A stretch of DNA of 14,208 nt from an uncultured Ruminococcus sp. Its GTDB lineage: Bacteria; Bacillota; Clostridia; Oscillospirales; CAG-272. Of this stretch, positions 8,058 through 14,182 are shown in pieces. The DNA lies in the NCBI GenBank assembly GCA_902778205.1, contig CACYWX010000034.1, forward strand, positions 1 through 14,208. The letters run 5' to 3'. A model generated the notes under the pieces. That model did not search any database. It was not told the DNA's origin and saw nothing but the letters and a program-made list of their open reading frames with translations. Every line of letters starts with the position of its first letter. Position 1 is the stretch's first letter. Made by a program: the position numbers and the translations under genes.

Positions 8058-8813
8058 ATGAAAGTGGCTCTCATCACCGGAGCGTCGGCGGGACTGGGGA
8101 AGGAATTCCTCAAGGCCCTGCCCTCCGCTTTTCCCGACATCGAAGAATACTGGCTCATCTCCCGGAACCGGGACAAGCTCCTGGAGGCCGCACGCCTCGT
8201 GCCGAAGCAGTGCCGCGTCTTCCCGCTGGATCTGACGAAGGACGAAAGCTACGATAAGCTGTCCCGCTATCTGGGGGAATTTCAGCCTGAGATTTCCCTG
8301 CTCGTCAACAACTCCGGCTGCGGCTTCCTGGGTGACGTAGGGGAGGGTGAGCTGTCCCGGCAGGTGCAGATGGTGGACCTCAACCTGAAGGGGCTCACCG
8401 CCGTGACCCATCTGGCCATCCCCTATATGCCCGCGGGCGGACACATCGTCAACATCTCCTCCATCGCCTCCTTCTGCCCCAACGCCCGGATGACGGTCTA
8501 CTCCGCCTCCAAATCCTACGTGACGGCCTTCACCCTCGGCATTGGCGAGGAACTGAAAAAGCGCGGCATCACGGCCACGGCGGTTTGCCCCGGTCCCATG
8601 GACACGGACTTCATCGTGTCGGGCGGCATCAAAGGCCATTCCAAGACCTTCGACCTGCTTCCCTACTGCGACCCCGCCAAGGTTGCGAAGGGTGCGCTTG
8701 AGGCGGCGAAGCGGGGACAGTCCGTCTACACGCCGACCCTTTTCTACAAATTCTACCGCGTCGTGGCGAAGCTGGCCCCGGCCAAGCTCATGATGAAGGC
8801 GTCGAAGACCTGA
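8058..8813 (+). CDS. SDR-family NAD(P)-dependent oxidoreductase
   Basis: 251-residue classical short-chain dehydrogenase/reductase, a single Rossmann-fold domain acting in the cytoplasm. Seen: cofactor loop TGASAGLG (7-14), Arg36 after the second strand (favours NADPH), NNSG (84-87), Asn109, Ser135 and the catalytic pair Tyr148/Lys152 in YSASK, then PGPMDTDF (178-185). The full N-S-Y-K tetrad is present, so it should be active; the substrate cannot be told from sequence. The C-terminal tail of about 40 residues is basic and ends in KASKT. The Shine-Dalgarno AAGAGG is 11 bases from the ATG, a little far. First gene of a two-gene operon with its own promoter; the isomerase gene starts 36 bases after its stop. 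Confidence 0.92.
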   Translation: MKVALITGASAGLGKEFLKALPSAFPDIEEYWLISRNRDKLLEAARLVPKQCRVFPLDLTKDESYDKLSRYLGEFQPEISLLVNNSGCGFLGDVGEGELSRQVQMVDLNLKGLTAVTHLAIPYMPAGGHIVNISSIASFCPNARMTVYSASKSYVTAFTLGIGEELKKRGITATAVCPGPMDTDFIVSGGIKGHSKTFDLLPYCDPAKVAKGALEAAKRGQSVYTPTLFYKFYRVVAKLAPAKLMMKASKT

Positions 8814-8849
8814 CGCGGAAAAGATCAATCATCCGAAAGGAACAAACAT

Positions 8850-9602
8850 ATGGACAACAGACAGGACAGAGTCCTCGCGCAGGTCGCGGGGAACCCCATC
8901 ATGGAAAGCGATCTCATGGAAGCCATGGCCTCCATGGGTCAGCGGGCCCAGGCTTACAACAATCCCCAGGGACGGGCCATTCTGCTGGATCAGCTCATCG
9001 CTCGCCGCCTGTTCCTCATGGACGCCCAGAAGAACCTGATGGAGCGGGAGCCCGCCTTCAAGGAGCAGCTCAAGCGGGTGAAGGACGACATGCTCACCAA
9101 CTACGCCATCCAGAAGGCGGTGGAGCGGGTCCGGGTCACCGACGACGAGGTGAAGAAATACTACGAGGAGCATCCCGACCAGTTCGAGGCGGGTCTCACC
9201 TTCGGGGCCAGCCACATTCTGGTGGACTCCGAGGGGAAGGCCGCCGAGATCCGCGGAAAGCTGGAATCCGGCGAGCTCACCTTCGAGGACGCGGCGAAGC
9301 AGTACTCCACCTGCCCCTCCAAGGCCCAGGGCGGAGACCTCGGCGAATTCGGCCACGGACAGATGGTGCCGGAGTTCGAGGAGGCCTGCGCGGCCATGGA
9401 GCCCGGCGAGCTGTCGGAGCCCGTGAAGAGCCAGTTCGGCTGGCACCTGATCCGGCTGAACAAGAAGGAGGAGGGCGGTACGATCTCCTTTGCCGAGGCG
9501 AAAGACGACATCCGCCAGGCCCTGCTCTCCGAAAAACAGCAGGCGGCCTACCAGAGCCGGATCAACCAGCTGAAGCTCCTCTTCCCCGTGGACAAGATCT
9601 GA
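8850..9602 (+). CDS. Parvulin-type peptidyl-prolyl cis-trans isomerase, no export signal
   Basis: 250-residue protein that should catalyse proline cis-trans isomerisation during folding. An N-terminal helical chaperone-like region of about 100 residues resembles the SurA/PrsA layout, followed by one parvulin domain at about 116-206. The parvulin domain has ASHILV (120-125, His122), STCPSKAQGGDLGEFGHGQM (153-172, Cys155) and QFGWHLIRL (195-203, His199), close to the PpiC type. A further helix follows to the C terminus. Unlike PrsA it has neither signal peptide nor lipobox, so it is predicted to stay in the cytoplasm, perhaps as a nascent-chain chaperone. AAAGGA lies 8 bases before the ATG. It shares an operon with the SDR gene 36 bases upstream; no functional link between the two is evident. 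Confidence 0.92.
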   Translation: MDNRQDRVLAQVAGNPIMESDLMEAMASMGQRAQAYNNPQGRAILLDQLIARRLFLMDAQKNLMEREPAFKEQLKRVKDDMLTNYAIQKAVERVRVTDDEVKKYYEEHPDQFEAGLTFGASHILVDSEGKAAEIRGKLESGELTFEDAAKQYSTCPSKAQGGDLGEFGHGQMVPEFEEACAAMEPGELSEPVKSQFGWHLIRLNKKEEGGTISFAEAKDDIRQALLSEKQQAAYQSRINQLKLLFPVDKI

Positions 9603-9662
9603 GGAGATCGTTCGCGCGATCGGGGAAACCGTCCTTGCCCCTCATCCGTCCCTTTGGGCAAC

Positions 9663-9711
9663 CCTTCCCGCGCCAGCCGCAGTATTCGGCTGCGGGAAGG
9701 CTGACAACGCA
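9663..9711 (+). repeat. Hairpin-plus-tail intergenic repeat, copy A
   Basis: Stem CCTTCCCGC (9663-9671) pairs with GCGGGAAGG (9692-9700). An inner stem AGCCG/CGGCT (975-79 and 87-91 of the same block) lies beyond a 3-base bulge. The tail GGGAAGGCTGACAACGCA (9694-9711) is identical to that of copy B at 9845-9862. Confidence 0.6.
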
Positions 9712-9728
9712 AATCGGAACTTCATAAT

Positions 9729-9785
9729 AAAGCGGTTTCCTCAGAGTATGGTCCTGATGACCGATCCTCTGTGGAAACCGCTTTT
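9729..9785. terminator. Long three-tier hairpin, candidate bidirectional terminator
   Basis: Perfect 12-bp outer stem AAAGCGGTTTCC (9729-9740) / GGAAACCGCTTT (9773-9784). After a T-T mismatch comes CAGAG (9742-9746) / CTCTG (9767-9771), then GGTC (9750-9753) / GACC (9759-9762) closing a CTGAT loop; 21 bp in all. A run of four T ends at 9785. It lies between convergent genes, where a shared terminator would be expected. The T-run is short and the stem long for a classical terminator, so a structured repeat or small RNA is an alternative. Confidence 0.5.
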
Positions 9786-9815
9786 CACTGATTACCGCCG
9801 CACGATGTATGGCTA

Positions 9816-9862
9816 CCCCACAACCGAAGGCTGCAACCGGGTGGGGGAAGGCTGACAACGCA
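9816..9862 (+). repeat. Hairpin-plus-tail intergenic repeat, copy B
   Basis: Stem CCCCAC (9816-9821) pairs with GTGGGG (9841-9846), with inner CCG/CGG (9824-9826 and 9838-9840). The 18-base tail (9845-9862) is identical to copy A. The stem sequence differs from copy A but is still self-complementary. The loop also carries GAAGGCTG, echoing the tail. Confidence 0.55.
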
Positions 9863-9883
9863 CGGCGAAGCCTTAGCTTCCTC

Positions 9884-10807
9884 TCACACCCTGTCGGAGA
9901 ACCGCTCGGCGATGATGATCCCGTCCCGCACGGTCAGGCGGCAGATGCGGGCGGTGCGGCGGTCCGCGGGATCCTCCTCCCCGGCGGTCAGGTCCCGCCC
10001 GTGGTAGACGGCGTAGTACTGCCCGTTCAGGTTCAGAACGCTGTGGTGGCCGACGCCCTCCTCGAATCCGTTTTTGATCATGACGGGATCGAACGCGCCG
10101 TCCCTCGTGTGCTTCTCAAACGTCACCTTCGTCAGGTCCGCCTCGGGGGACTTCGCCGCTGCGTAGCCGATGTGGTAGGTGTCGTTCTGGAAGCATGCTC
10201 CGGAGTACATGACGTACTGCCACTCCCCCTCCCGGAACCAGAAGGGACCCTCGATGGTGTGCCAGTCGCGTCCGTCGCCGAAGCGGTTGCGCATGAAGAT
10301 CTCCTCGTCCATGGTGGGGATGATCTTCTCCTCGGGACGCCGCTCCGGGGTGACGGGATCCAGAAGCCGGTCCACGTACACCCGGGTGCCGATCCGCCCG
10401 TTCTCCGCCTCCCGGTTGTCCAGCGCGTACCACAGGAAGAGCCCCGCCTCCGTCTCCACCACATGGGCGTCGATGGAGAAGTACTCGAAGAGGCGCACGG
10501 GATCAACGAAGGGACCGAGGGGGCTGTCCGCCGACATGACGTGGAGATACTCGAAGGTCCCCGGCTCGTCGCAGGAGAAGTAGAGCCAGTATTTCCCGGC
10601 GGTTTTGACGATGCAGGGAGCCCAGTAAGCGTTTCCGTTCTCAATGGACGCTACCACGCCCTCGTAATGCCAGGTGCCGAAGACGTCGTCCGCGGAATAC
10701 GCCTCCACGCCGGGGCCGGCCGTCACGTAGAGATAGTACCGTCCGCCGTCCTCGAAGATAAAGGGATCGGGCTGGGAGCGGTGCGGCGCGTCGAATGTCA
10801 GTTTCAT
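9884..10807 (-). CDS. GH43 family glycoside hydrolase (arabinofuranosidase/xylosidase type)
   Basis: 307-residue five-bladed beta-propeller, essentially one catalytic domain. GH43 enzymes hydrolyse alpha-L-arabinofuranosides, beta-xylosides or arabinan by inversion. The three expected acids are visible: Asp14 in RSQPDPFIF (general base), Asp113 in SIDAH (pKa modulator) and Glu187 in EGPFWF (general acid). GVGHHSVL (251-258) supplies the conserved active-site histidine. There is no signal peptide and no carbohydrate-binding module, so it should act on imported short oligosaccharides. GGGAGG lies 8 bases before the ATG, and its own promoter lies at 10844-10872. It is convergent with the isomerase gene and downstream of the XRE gene, separated from the latter by a hairpin. 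The exact substrate cannot be decided here. Confidence 0.9.
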   Translation of the reverse strand: MKLTFDAPHRSQPDPFIFEDGGRYYLYVTAGPGVEAYSADDVFGTWHYEGVVASIENGNAYWAPCIVKTAGKYWLYFSCDEPGTFEYLHVMSADSPLGPFVDPVRLFEYFSIDAHVVETEAGLFLWYALDNREAENGRIGTRVYVDRLLDPVTPERRPEEKIIPTMDEEIFMRNRFGDGRDWHTIEGPFWFREGEWQYVMYSGACFQNDTYHIGYAAAKSPEADLTKVTFEKHTRDGAFDPVMIKNGFEEGVGHHSVLNLNGQYYAVYHGRDLTAGEEDPADRRTARICRLTVRDGIIIAERFSDRV

Positions 10808-10815
10808 AGGAAAAA

Positions 10816-10861
10816 CCTCCCGGTTGGGTGAATGATTGAATTCATTCTACCATACGGGAGG
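10816..10861 (-). terminator. Hairpin between the XRE and GH43 genes (terminator / RBS-masking)
   Basis: CCTCCCG (10816-10822) and CGGGAGG (10855-10861) are perfect complements, with inner GAATGA (10830-10835) / TCATTC (10842-10847) and a 6-base loop. On the minus strand the stem is followed by GTTTTTCC, a terminator-like T-run, so it should stop read-through from the XRE gene. The 3' arm on that strand is the GH43 Shine-Dalgarno itself, so read-through transcripts would also have it masked. On the plus strand it is followed by CTTTTTT. Confidence 0.55.
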
Positions 10862-10872
10862 CTTTTTTGCAA
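10844..10872 (-). promoter_or_regulatory. Promoter of the GH43 gene, overlapping the hairpin
   Basis: On the minus strand: -35 TTGCAA (10872-10867), 17-base spacer, -10 TAGAAT (10849-10844) preceded by TGG. The expected start near 10837 lies inside the hairpin loop region. A transcript from here would lack the CCTCCCG-complementary upstream arm and so leave the GH43 ribosome binding site free. Confidence 0.65.
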
Positions 10873-10877
10873 GAGGG

Positions 10878-11075
10878 TTATTCCTCTTCCCAGAAGAGCT
10901 CGTCCAGTGTCTTGTCAAGCGCCCTGCAGATGGCGATGCACAGGCGGATGGTGGGGTTGTAGTCCCCCTTTTCGATGGCGTTGACGGTCTGCCGGGAGAC
11001 GCCCACGATCTGCGCCAGAGCCTCCTGGGAGAGATCCTTCGCCGCCCGGGCCGCCTTCAGCTTCAGGTTCTTCAT
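10878..11075 (-). CDS. Small XRE-family helix-turn-helix regulator
   Basis: 65-residue DNA-binding protein that is almost entirely one HTH_3 domain. The recognition unit is SQEALAQIVGVSRQTVNAIE (16-35), followed by NPTIRLCIAICRALDKTLDELF. No ligand or dimerisation domain is present beyond this; proteins of this size usually act as homodimers. The ATG overlaps the stop of the membrane-protein gene by four bases (ATGA, 11075-11072), so translation should be coupled and transcription comes from the promoter at 11676-11704. This layout suggests it regulates its own operon, perhaps in response to the membrane partner, but the target operator is not identifiable from one copy. A hairpin with a T-run follows the gene. 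Confidence 0.92.
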   Translation of the reverse strand: MKNLKLKAARAAKDLSQEALAQIVGVSRQTVNAIEKGDYNPTIRLCIAICRALDKTLDELFWEEE

Positions 11076-11608
11076 TCGCTGTCACCGTCCGATCCGCGGC
11101 TCCGTCTCCTGTGGATCAGGTCGACCAGCCCGATGATGAGGAACGCCGCGCCGAGGAACAGCCGCATGCTGTCCAGAGTGAGCGCTCCGTCCCGCACCGC
11201 CTCGCCGCCCAGCACCTTCATGATCCCGATGAAGAGCCACAGCACGCCCAGCAGAGGCCACAGCCACCGGCTCCGGGGATTCTCGTCCAGCGCGGTGTAG
11301 GCGTCCTTCGCGGCGGCCACGGATCCGAACACCGCCACTCCCGCGAAGATCCCGAGGATCGGTCCCGTGAACTCGTCGGCGAACCGGATCCCCGCCGCCA
11401 GAAGAAGCGAATACGCCGCCTCGTAGATCATCATGGAGAAGAAGCCCCATTTGTAAGCAACACCCCGGGCCGCCACCTGCCGCTCGTCGAACTTGTTCTT
11501 CGTCTGCCCGGTCAGCTTCTGAACCAGAAGGATCACCAGCACAACGCCGATCCCGCAGAACGCGCCGATCACCCAGGCCAGGCTCGCATACTCTCTCTCA
11601 CTCGTCAT
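11072..11608 (-). CDS. Multi-pass membrane protein paired with the XRE regulator
   Basis: 178-residue integral membrane protein with about five predicted helices: roughly 9-31, 50-73, 83-104, 115-133 and 146-166. The first loop carries KNKFDERQVAARG (38-50), a DERQ-type motif I associate with small Clostridia/Bacilli membrane proteins encoded beside short XRE regulators. The C terminus is basic then acidic (RRRSRGSDGDSE) and probably cytoplasmic. AAAGGA lies about 10 bases before the ATG, with a near-consensus promoter upstream. It is the first gene of the pair and overlaps the regulator gene by four bases. No enzymatic motif is visible and function is unknown; a signal-sensing or regulator-tethering role is only inference from gene order. 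Confidence 0.85.
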   Translation of the reverse strand: MTSEREYASLAWVIGAFCGIGVVLVILLVQKLTGQTKNKFDERQVAARGVAYKWGFFSMMIYEAAYSLLLAAGIRFADEFTGPILGIFAGVAVFGSVAAAKDAYTALDENPRSRWLWPLLGVLWLFIGIMKVLGGEAVRDGALTLDSMRLFLGAAFLIIGLVDLIHRRRSRGSDGDSE

Positions 11609-11675
11609 TTTTCATCCGTCCTTTCCGGGGAGTACGATCCGGAGCCTTCCTCCGTGATCCTCACCCGACGGACGC

Positions 11676-11704
11676 AGTATACCACAGGCCGGACATTTTG
11701 TCAA
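11676..11704 (-). promoter_or_regulatory. Promoter of the membrane-protein/XRE operon
   Basis: On the minus strand: consensus -35 TTGACA (11704-11699), 17-base spacer, -10 TATACT (11681-11676) preceded by TGG, an extended -10. It is the strongest-looking promoter in the window and lies in an AT-rich stretch (about 11690-11740). The predicted leader is about 60 bases. Confidence 0.85.
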
Positions 11705-11734
11705 GTATTTACGACTATTTTTCTCAAATATTTT

Positions 11735-12094
11735 TCACTTTGTCGGGGTTCCGCCGTTATCCGTCCCCGGCTCCTCCCTCCGGAACACCGGATCCCGGCC
11801 GGGGAAGGACAGGGCGTATTCCACCACGGAGCCGTCCGCGGGATTCGTCAGCGCGTACCCGTTGCGGCAGGTGAACAGCAGAAGGTCTCCCCACTCCGCC
11901 GACGTCAGAGGGGTGTGCTCCCCCAGGATCCGCCGGGCCGCCTCCTCCGCGCGGTGCATCCGTTCCTCCTGGCGCGCCTCCGCCCGGCTCTCCCTGCGGA
12001 CCGGAAGAACGTCCATTGCCCGGCAGGAAATCCCTCCCTCCGCCAGAAGCGCGGCGCAGAGCAGACAGACGGCGGCATTTCTCAGCCTTGCCAT
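11735..12094 (-). CDS. Small secreted protein of unknown function
   Basis: 119 residues. The N terminus is a typical signal peptide: MARLRN, then a hydrophobic core AAVCLLCAALLAEGG, with cleavage possible around ISCRA (about 23-26). GISC is not a good lipobox because the -3 residue is Gly, so a lipoprotein is unlikely. The mature part is short and charged, with an Arg/Glu-rich helix (about 34-57), then SAEWGDLLLFTCRNGYALTN and a Pro/Gly-rich tail. GAGAGGGTGAT just upstream of the ATG is a fair Shine-Dalgarno. A second open frame over the same stretch has no signal peptide and looks like a shadow. I recognise no family. It is divergent from holB and upstream of the membrane-protein gene, which has its own promoter. 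The 126 bases from its stop to the membrane-protein start hold that promoter and no clear terminator. Confidence 0.6.
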   Translation of the reverse strand: MARLRNAAVCLLCAALLAEGGISCRAMDVLPVRRESRAEARQEERMHRAEEAARRILGEHTPLTSAEWGDLLLFTCRNGYALTNPADGSVVEYALSFPGRDPVFRREEPGTDNGGTPTK

Positions 12095-12135
12095 AAAAAA
12101 TCACCCTCTCCGAAGCATTTTCGCGCCGATAGGAT

Positions 12136-12165
12136 TTGACAAAGGGGCGGCGTTTATGTTATAAT
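12136..12165 (+). promoter_or_regulatory. Promoter of the holB-ricT operon
   Basis: Consensus -35 TTGACA (12136-12141), 18-base spacer, consensus -10 TATAAT (12160-12165) preceded by TGT. A start near 12172 gives a leader of about 30 bases to the ATG at 12202, whereas the ATG at 12181 would have almost no leader. Confidence 0.85.
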
Positions 12166-12201
12166 GCAGGGTGAAGTTTTATGGAAACAGGGAGGCGGAG
12201 C

Positions 12202-13209
12202 ATGGCGGACAGAGCGGTTTTTCCGGAGCTCATCGGAAACGAACGGCTGAAGGCGCTGTTCGCAGACGGGCTTCGCCGCGGAAGGGGAGCCCACGCCTAC
12301 GTGCTGGAGGGTCCTCCCGGCTCGGGCCGACATACCGCCGCCCGTCTGATCGCCGCCGCCGCCCTCTGTGAAAACCGGGACGATCCCGCCTCTCCCCTGC
12401 CCTGCGGACGCTGTCTTTCCTGCCGGAAGATCCTGTCGGGCCGCTCGGTGGACGTGCTGACCGTGTCCCGGGGAGACCGCGCCACCCTCGGCGTGGAGCC
12501 GGTCCGGGCGGTGAGGGACTCCCTCTGGGTCACGCCCAACGACGGGGAAAAGAAGTTCTACTTCATCGAGGACGCCCATCTCATGACGCCCCAGGCCCAG
12601 AACGCCCTGCTTCTGTCCCTGGAGGAGCCGCCGGACTACGTCATGTTCCTTCTGCTGTGCGAGGACGCCTCCCTGCTTCTGGAGACGGTCCGGAGCCGCG
12701 CCCCCGTCCTGACCATGGAGCGGTTCACCCCGGCCTTCACCGAGGAGTGGCTGAACGCCCGGGTGAAGAACGCCGACCGGAGCCGCGTGGTCCGTGCCGC
12801 CCATCTGGCCGGAGGCTCCCTGGGACTGGCGCTGAAGCTCTGCCAGGGAGGAGACGCGGGACTCGGGCGGTACGATCAGGCCGGGGAACTGGCGCGTCTT
12901 CTGCTGACCGGACGGCGGTCCGACGCGGCGGTCTTCGTCTCGTCCCTGCCGACAAAGGACCGGGCGGCGCTGAGACAGATCCTGACCCTCGCCCGGTGCG
13001 CCCTGCGGGACGTCATCGCGGCAAGACGCGGCGGCGACCTGCTCTTCTACAGCCCGGAGGAGGGCGTTCCACCGGCGGCCGGAAAGATCTCGGTGCGGCG
13101 CGTGACGGAGCTGATCCGTCTGCTGGTCCGGGCCGAGGACGACGTCGCCGCCAATCTCTCCGCCTCCACGGTACTGATGACCCTGGCCGCCGAGAGCGCG
13201 GGAATCTGA
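12202..13209 (+). CDS. holB: DNA polymerase III delta' subunit (clamp-loader stator)
   Basis: 335-residue AAA+ subunit of the clamp loader that helps place the sliding clamp on DNA during replication. Seen: P-loop GPPGSGRHT (37-45), a four-cysteine zinc site (C56, C68, C71, C74 in CGRCLSC), a Walker-B-like KFYFIEDAHLM (118-128), NALLLSLEEPP (134-144) and SRA (165-167) where clamp-loader subunits usually have SRC. The P-loop lysine is Arg43. Delta' is generally not an ATPase, so this fits a stator role. I chose ATG 12202 over ATG 12181 because GGGAGG lies 6 bases before it and the promoter position gives a sensible leader. ricT follows 55 bases later, the order known from Bacillus (holB-yaaT). 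Length and motifs are normal; identity is secure. Confidence 0.93.
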   Translation: MADRAVFPELIGNERLKALFADGLRRGRGAHAYVLEGPPGSGRHTAARLIAAAALCENRDDPASPLPCGRCLSCRKILSGRSVDVLTVSRGDRATLGVEPVRAVRDSLWVTPNDGEKKFYFIEDAHLMTPQAQNALLLSLEEPPDYVMFLLLCEDASLLLETVRSRAPVLTMERFTPAFTEEWLNARVKNADRSRVVRAAHLAGGSLGLALKLCQGGDAGLGRYDQAGELARLLLTGRRSDAAVFVSSLPTKDRAALRQILTLARCALRDVIAARRGGDLLFYSPEEGVPPAAGKISVRRVTELIRLLVRAEDDVAANLSASTVLMTLAAESAGI

Positions 13210-13233
13210 CGGAGCCGCCCTGTACTTTACAAT
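13206..13233 (+). promoter_or_regulatory. Possible weak internal promoter before ricT
   Basis: CTGACG (13206-13211), 16-base spacer, TACAAT (13228-13233), without the extended -10 seen in the other promoters. ricT could equally be read from the holB promoter, since no terminator is visible in the gap. Confidence 0.2.
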
Positions 13234-13264
13234 ATACGCGAACCATACACATACAGGAGATACC

Positions 13265-14182
13265 ATGGAACAAGAACTCAATCTGCCCGCCTCCCCCGCC
13301 GCGGTATCCGAAACCGGCGCCGTGGAGGAGCTGAACGCCCCCGGGGACGAGATCGTCGAAATCGTCGGCGTGCGGTTCCGGGAGGGCGGCAAGGTCTATT
13401 ATTTCGCCCCCGGAAACGCCCGCGTGACCCCCGGCGATCCCGTCATCGTAGAGACGGCCCGGGGCGTGGAATTCGGCTTCGCGGCCTCCGGGAACGAAAG
13501 CGTCCCCGCCTCGAAGATCACGCCTCCCCTGCGCCCGCTGATCCGGGTGGCGTCGAAGAAGGACGTGGAGCGCTGGGAGGCCAACCGTTCCCTTGAGGGC
13601 GAGGCCTTCGAGATCTGCCGGAAGAAAATCGAGAACCACCGCCTGCCCATGAAGCTCATCCGGGCGGAATACACCTTCGACAACTCCAAGCTGCTGTTCT
13701 ACTTCTCCGCCGACGTCCGCGTGGACTTCCGGGAGCTGGTGAAGGACCTGGCCTCCGTGTTCCACACCCGCATCGAGCTGAGACAGATCGGCATCCGGGA
13801 CGAGGCGAAGATGCTGGGCGGTCTGGGCGTCTGCGGTCGACCCTTCTGCTGCGCCACCTTCCTCTCCGATTTCGCCCAGGTTTCCATCAAGATGGCGAAG
13901 GAGCAGAACCTGTCCCTCAATTCCCAGAAGATCAGCGGCGCCTGCGGACGGCTCATGTGCTGCCTGCGGTACGAGCACGAGACCTACGAGTCCGAGATCA
14001 GCCGCACCCCGCCGGTGGACTCCCTGGTGAAGACCCCCGACGGCACCGGCCAGGTCACGGAGATCAGCCCTCTCACCGGCTTTATCAAGGTGCGTCTGGC
14101 GGACGGCATCAAGCCCTACCACCGGGACGACGTGACGGTGCTGAAGCTGAAGGCGGAGAAGAAGGCCCCCCGGAACGATTGA
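13265..14182 (+). CDS. ricT: RicT (YaaT-type PSP1 domain) iron-sulfur regulatory protein
   Basis: 305-residue cytoplasmic protein of the PSP1/YaaT family. In Bacillus subtilis RicT joins RicA and RicF in an Fe-S complex that promotes RNase Y-dependent mRNA processing and affects sporulation and biofilm control. Seen: an N-terminal extension of about 28 residues, then EIVGVRFREGGKVYYF, the PSP1 domain around 65-150, and the two cysteine motifs GGLGVCGRPFCC (185-196) and GACGRLMCCLRYE (225-237). Cysteines 190, 195, 196, 227, 232 and 233 are the likely cluster ligands. The C-terminal beta domain (from about 249, PPVDSLVKTPDGTGQV) is also typical. AGGAG lies 5 bases before the ATG. Its place after holB matches the Bacillus order. 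Whether RicA and RicF exist in this organism cannot be seen here. Confidence 0.95.
   Translation: MEQELNLPASPAAVSETGAVEELNAPGDEIVEIVGVRFREGGKVYYFAPGNARVTPGDPVIVETARGVEFGFAASGNESVPASKITPPLRPLIRVASKKDVERWEANRSLEGEAFEICRKKIENHRLPMKLIRAEYTFDNSKLLFYFSADVRVDFRELVKDLASVFHTRIELRQIGIRDEAKMLGGLGVCGRPFCCATFLSDFAQVSIKMAKEQNLSLNSQKISGACGRLMCCLRYEHETYESEISRTPPVDSLVKTPDGTGQVTEISPLTGFIKVRLADGIKPYHRDDVTVLKLKAEKKAPRND

Larger units (their letters stand above)
9603..9883. other. Structured intergenic region between convergent genes
   Basis: 281 bases with no credible gene. It contains two related hairpin-plus-tail repeats (9663-9711 and 9816-9862) on either side of a long hairpin (9729-9784). There are also small perfect hairpins: GATCG/CGATC near 9606-9621, and GAAGC-CTTA-GCTTC at 9867-9880 next to the GH43 stop. 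Open frames across it on both strands are low-quality and interrupted by the structures. Confidence 0.7.

Noticed and set aside
9562..9858. 98-codon minus-strand open frame between the convergent genes
   Set aside because: It runs through the hairpins and both repeats, has no RBS and overlaps the end of the isomerase gene; the region is better read as non-coding.
9809..10831. 340-codon plus-strand open frame over the GH43 gene and repeat copy B
   Set aside because: The minus strand carries the GH43 catalytic residues; the frame begins inside the intergenic repeat and has no RBS.
12000..12094. Lipoprotein signal in the small secreted protein (GISC) or in the surface protein (AAPC)
   Set aside because: Neither fits a lipobox: the first lacks a -3 Leu/Val, and the second has Pro before Cys.
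12181..12201. Upstream ATG for holB
   Set aside because: It would leave a leader of about 9 bases and a weaker RBS; GGGAGG is well placed for the ATG at 12202.
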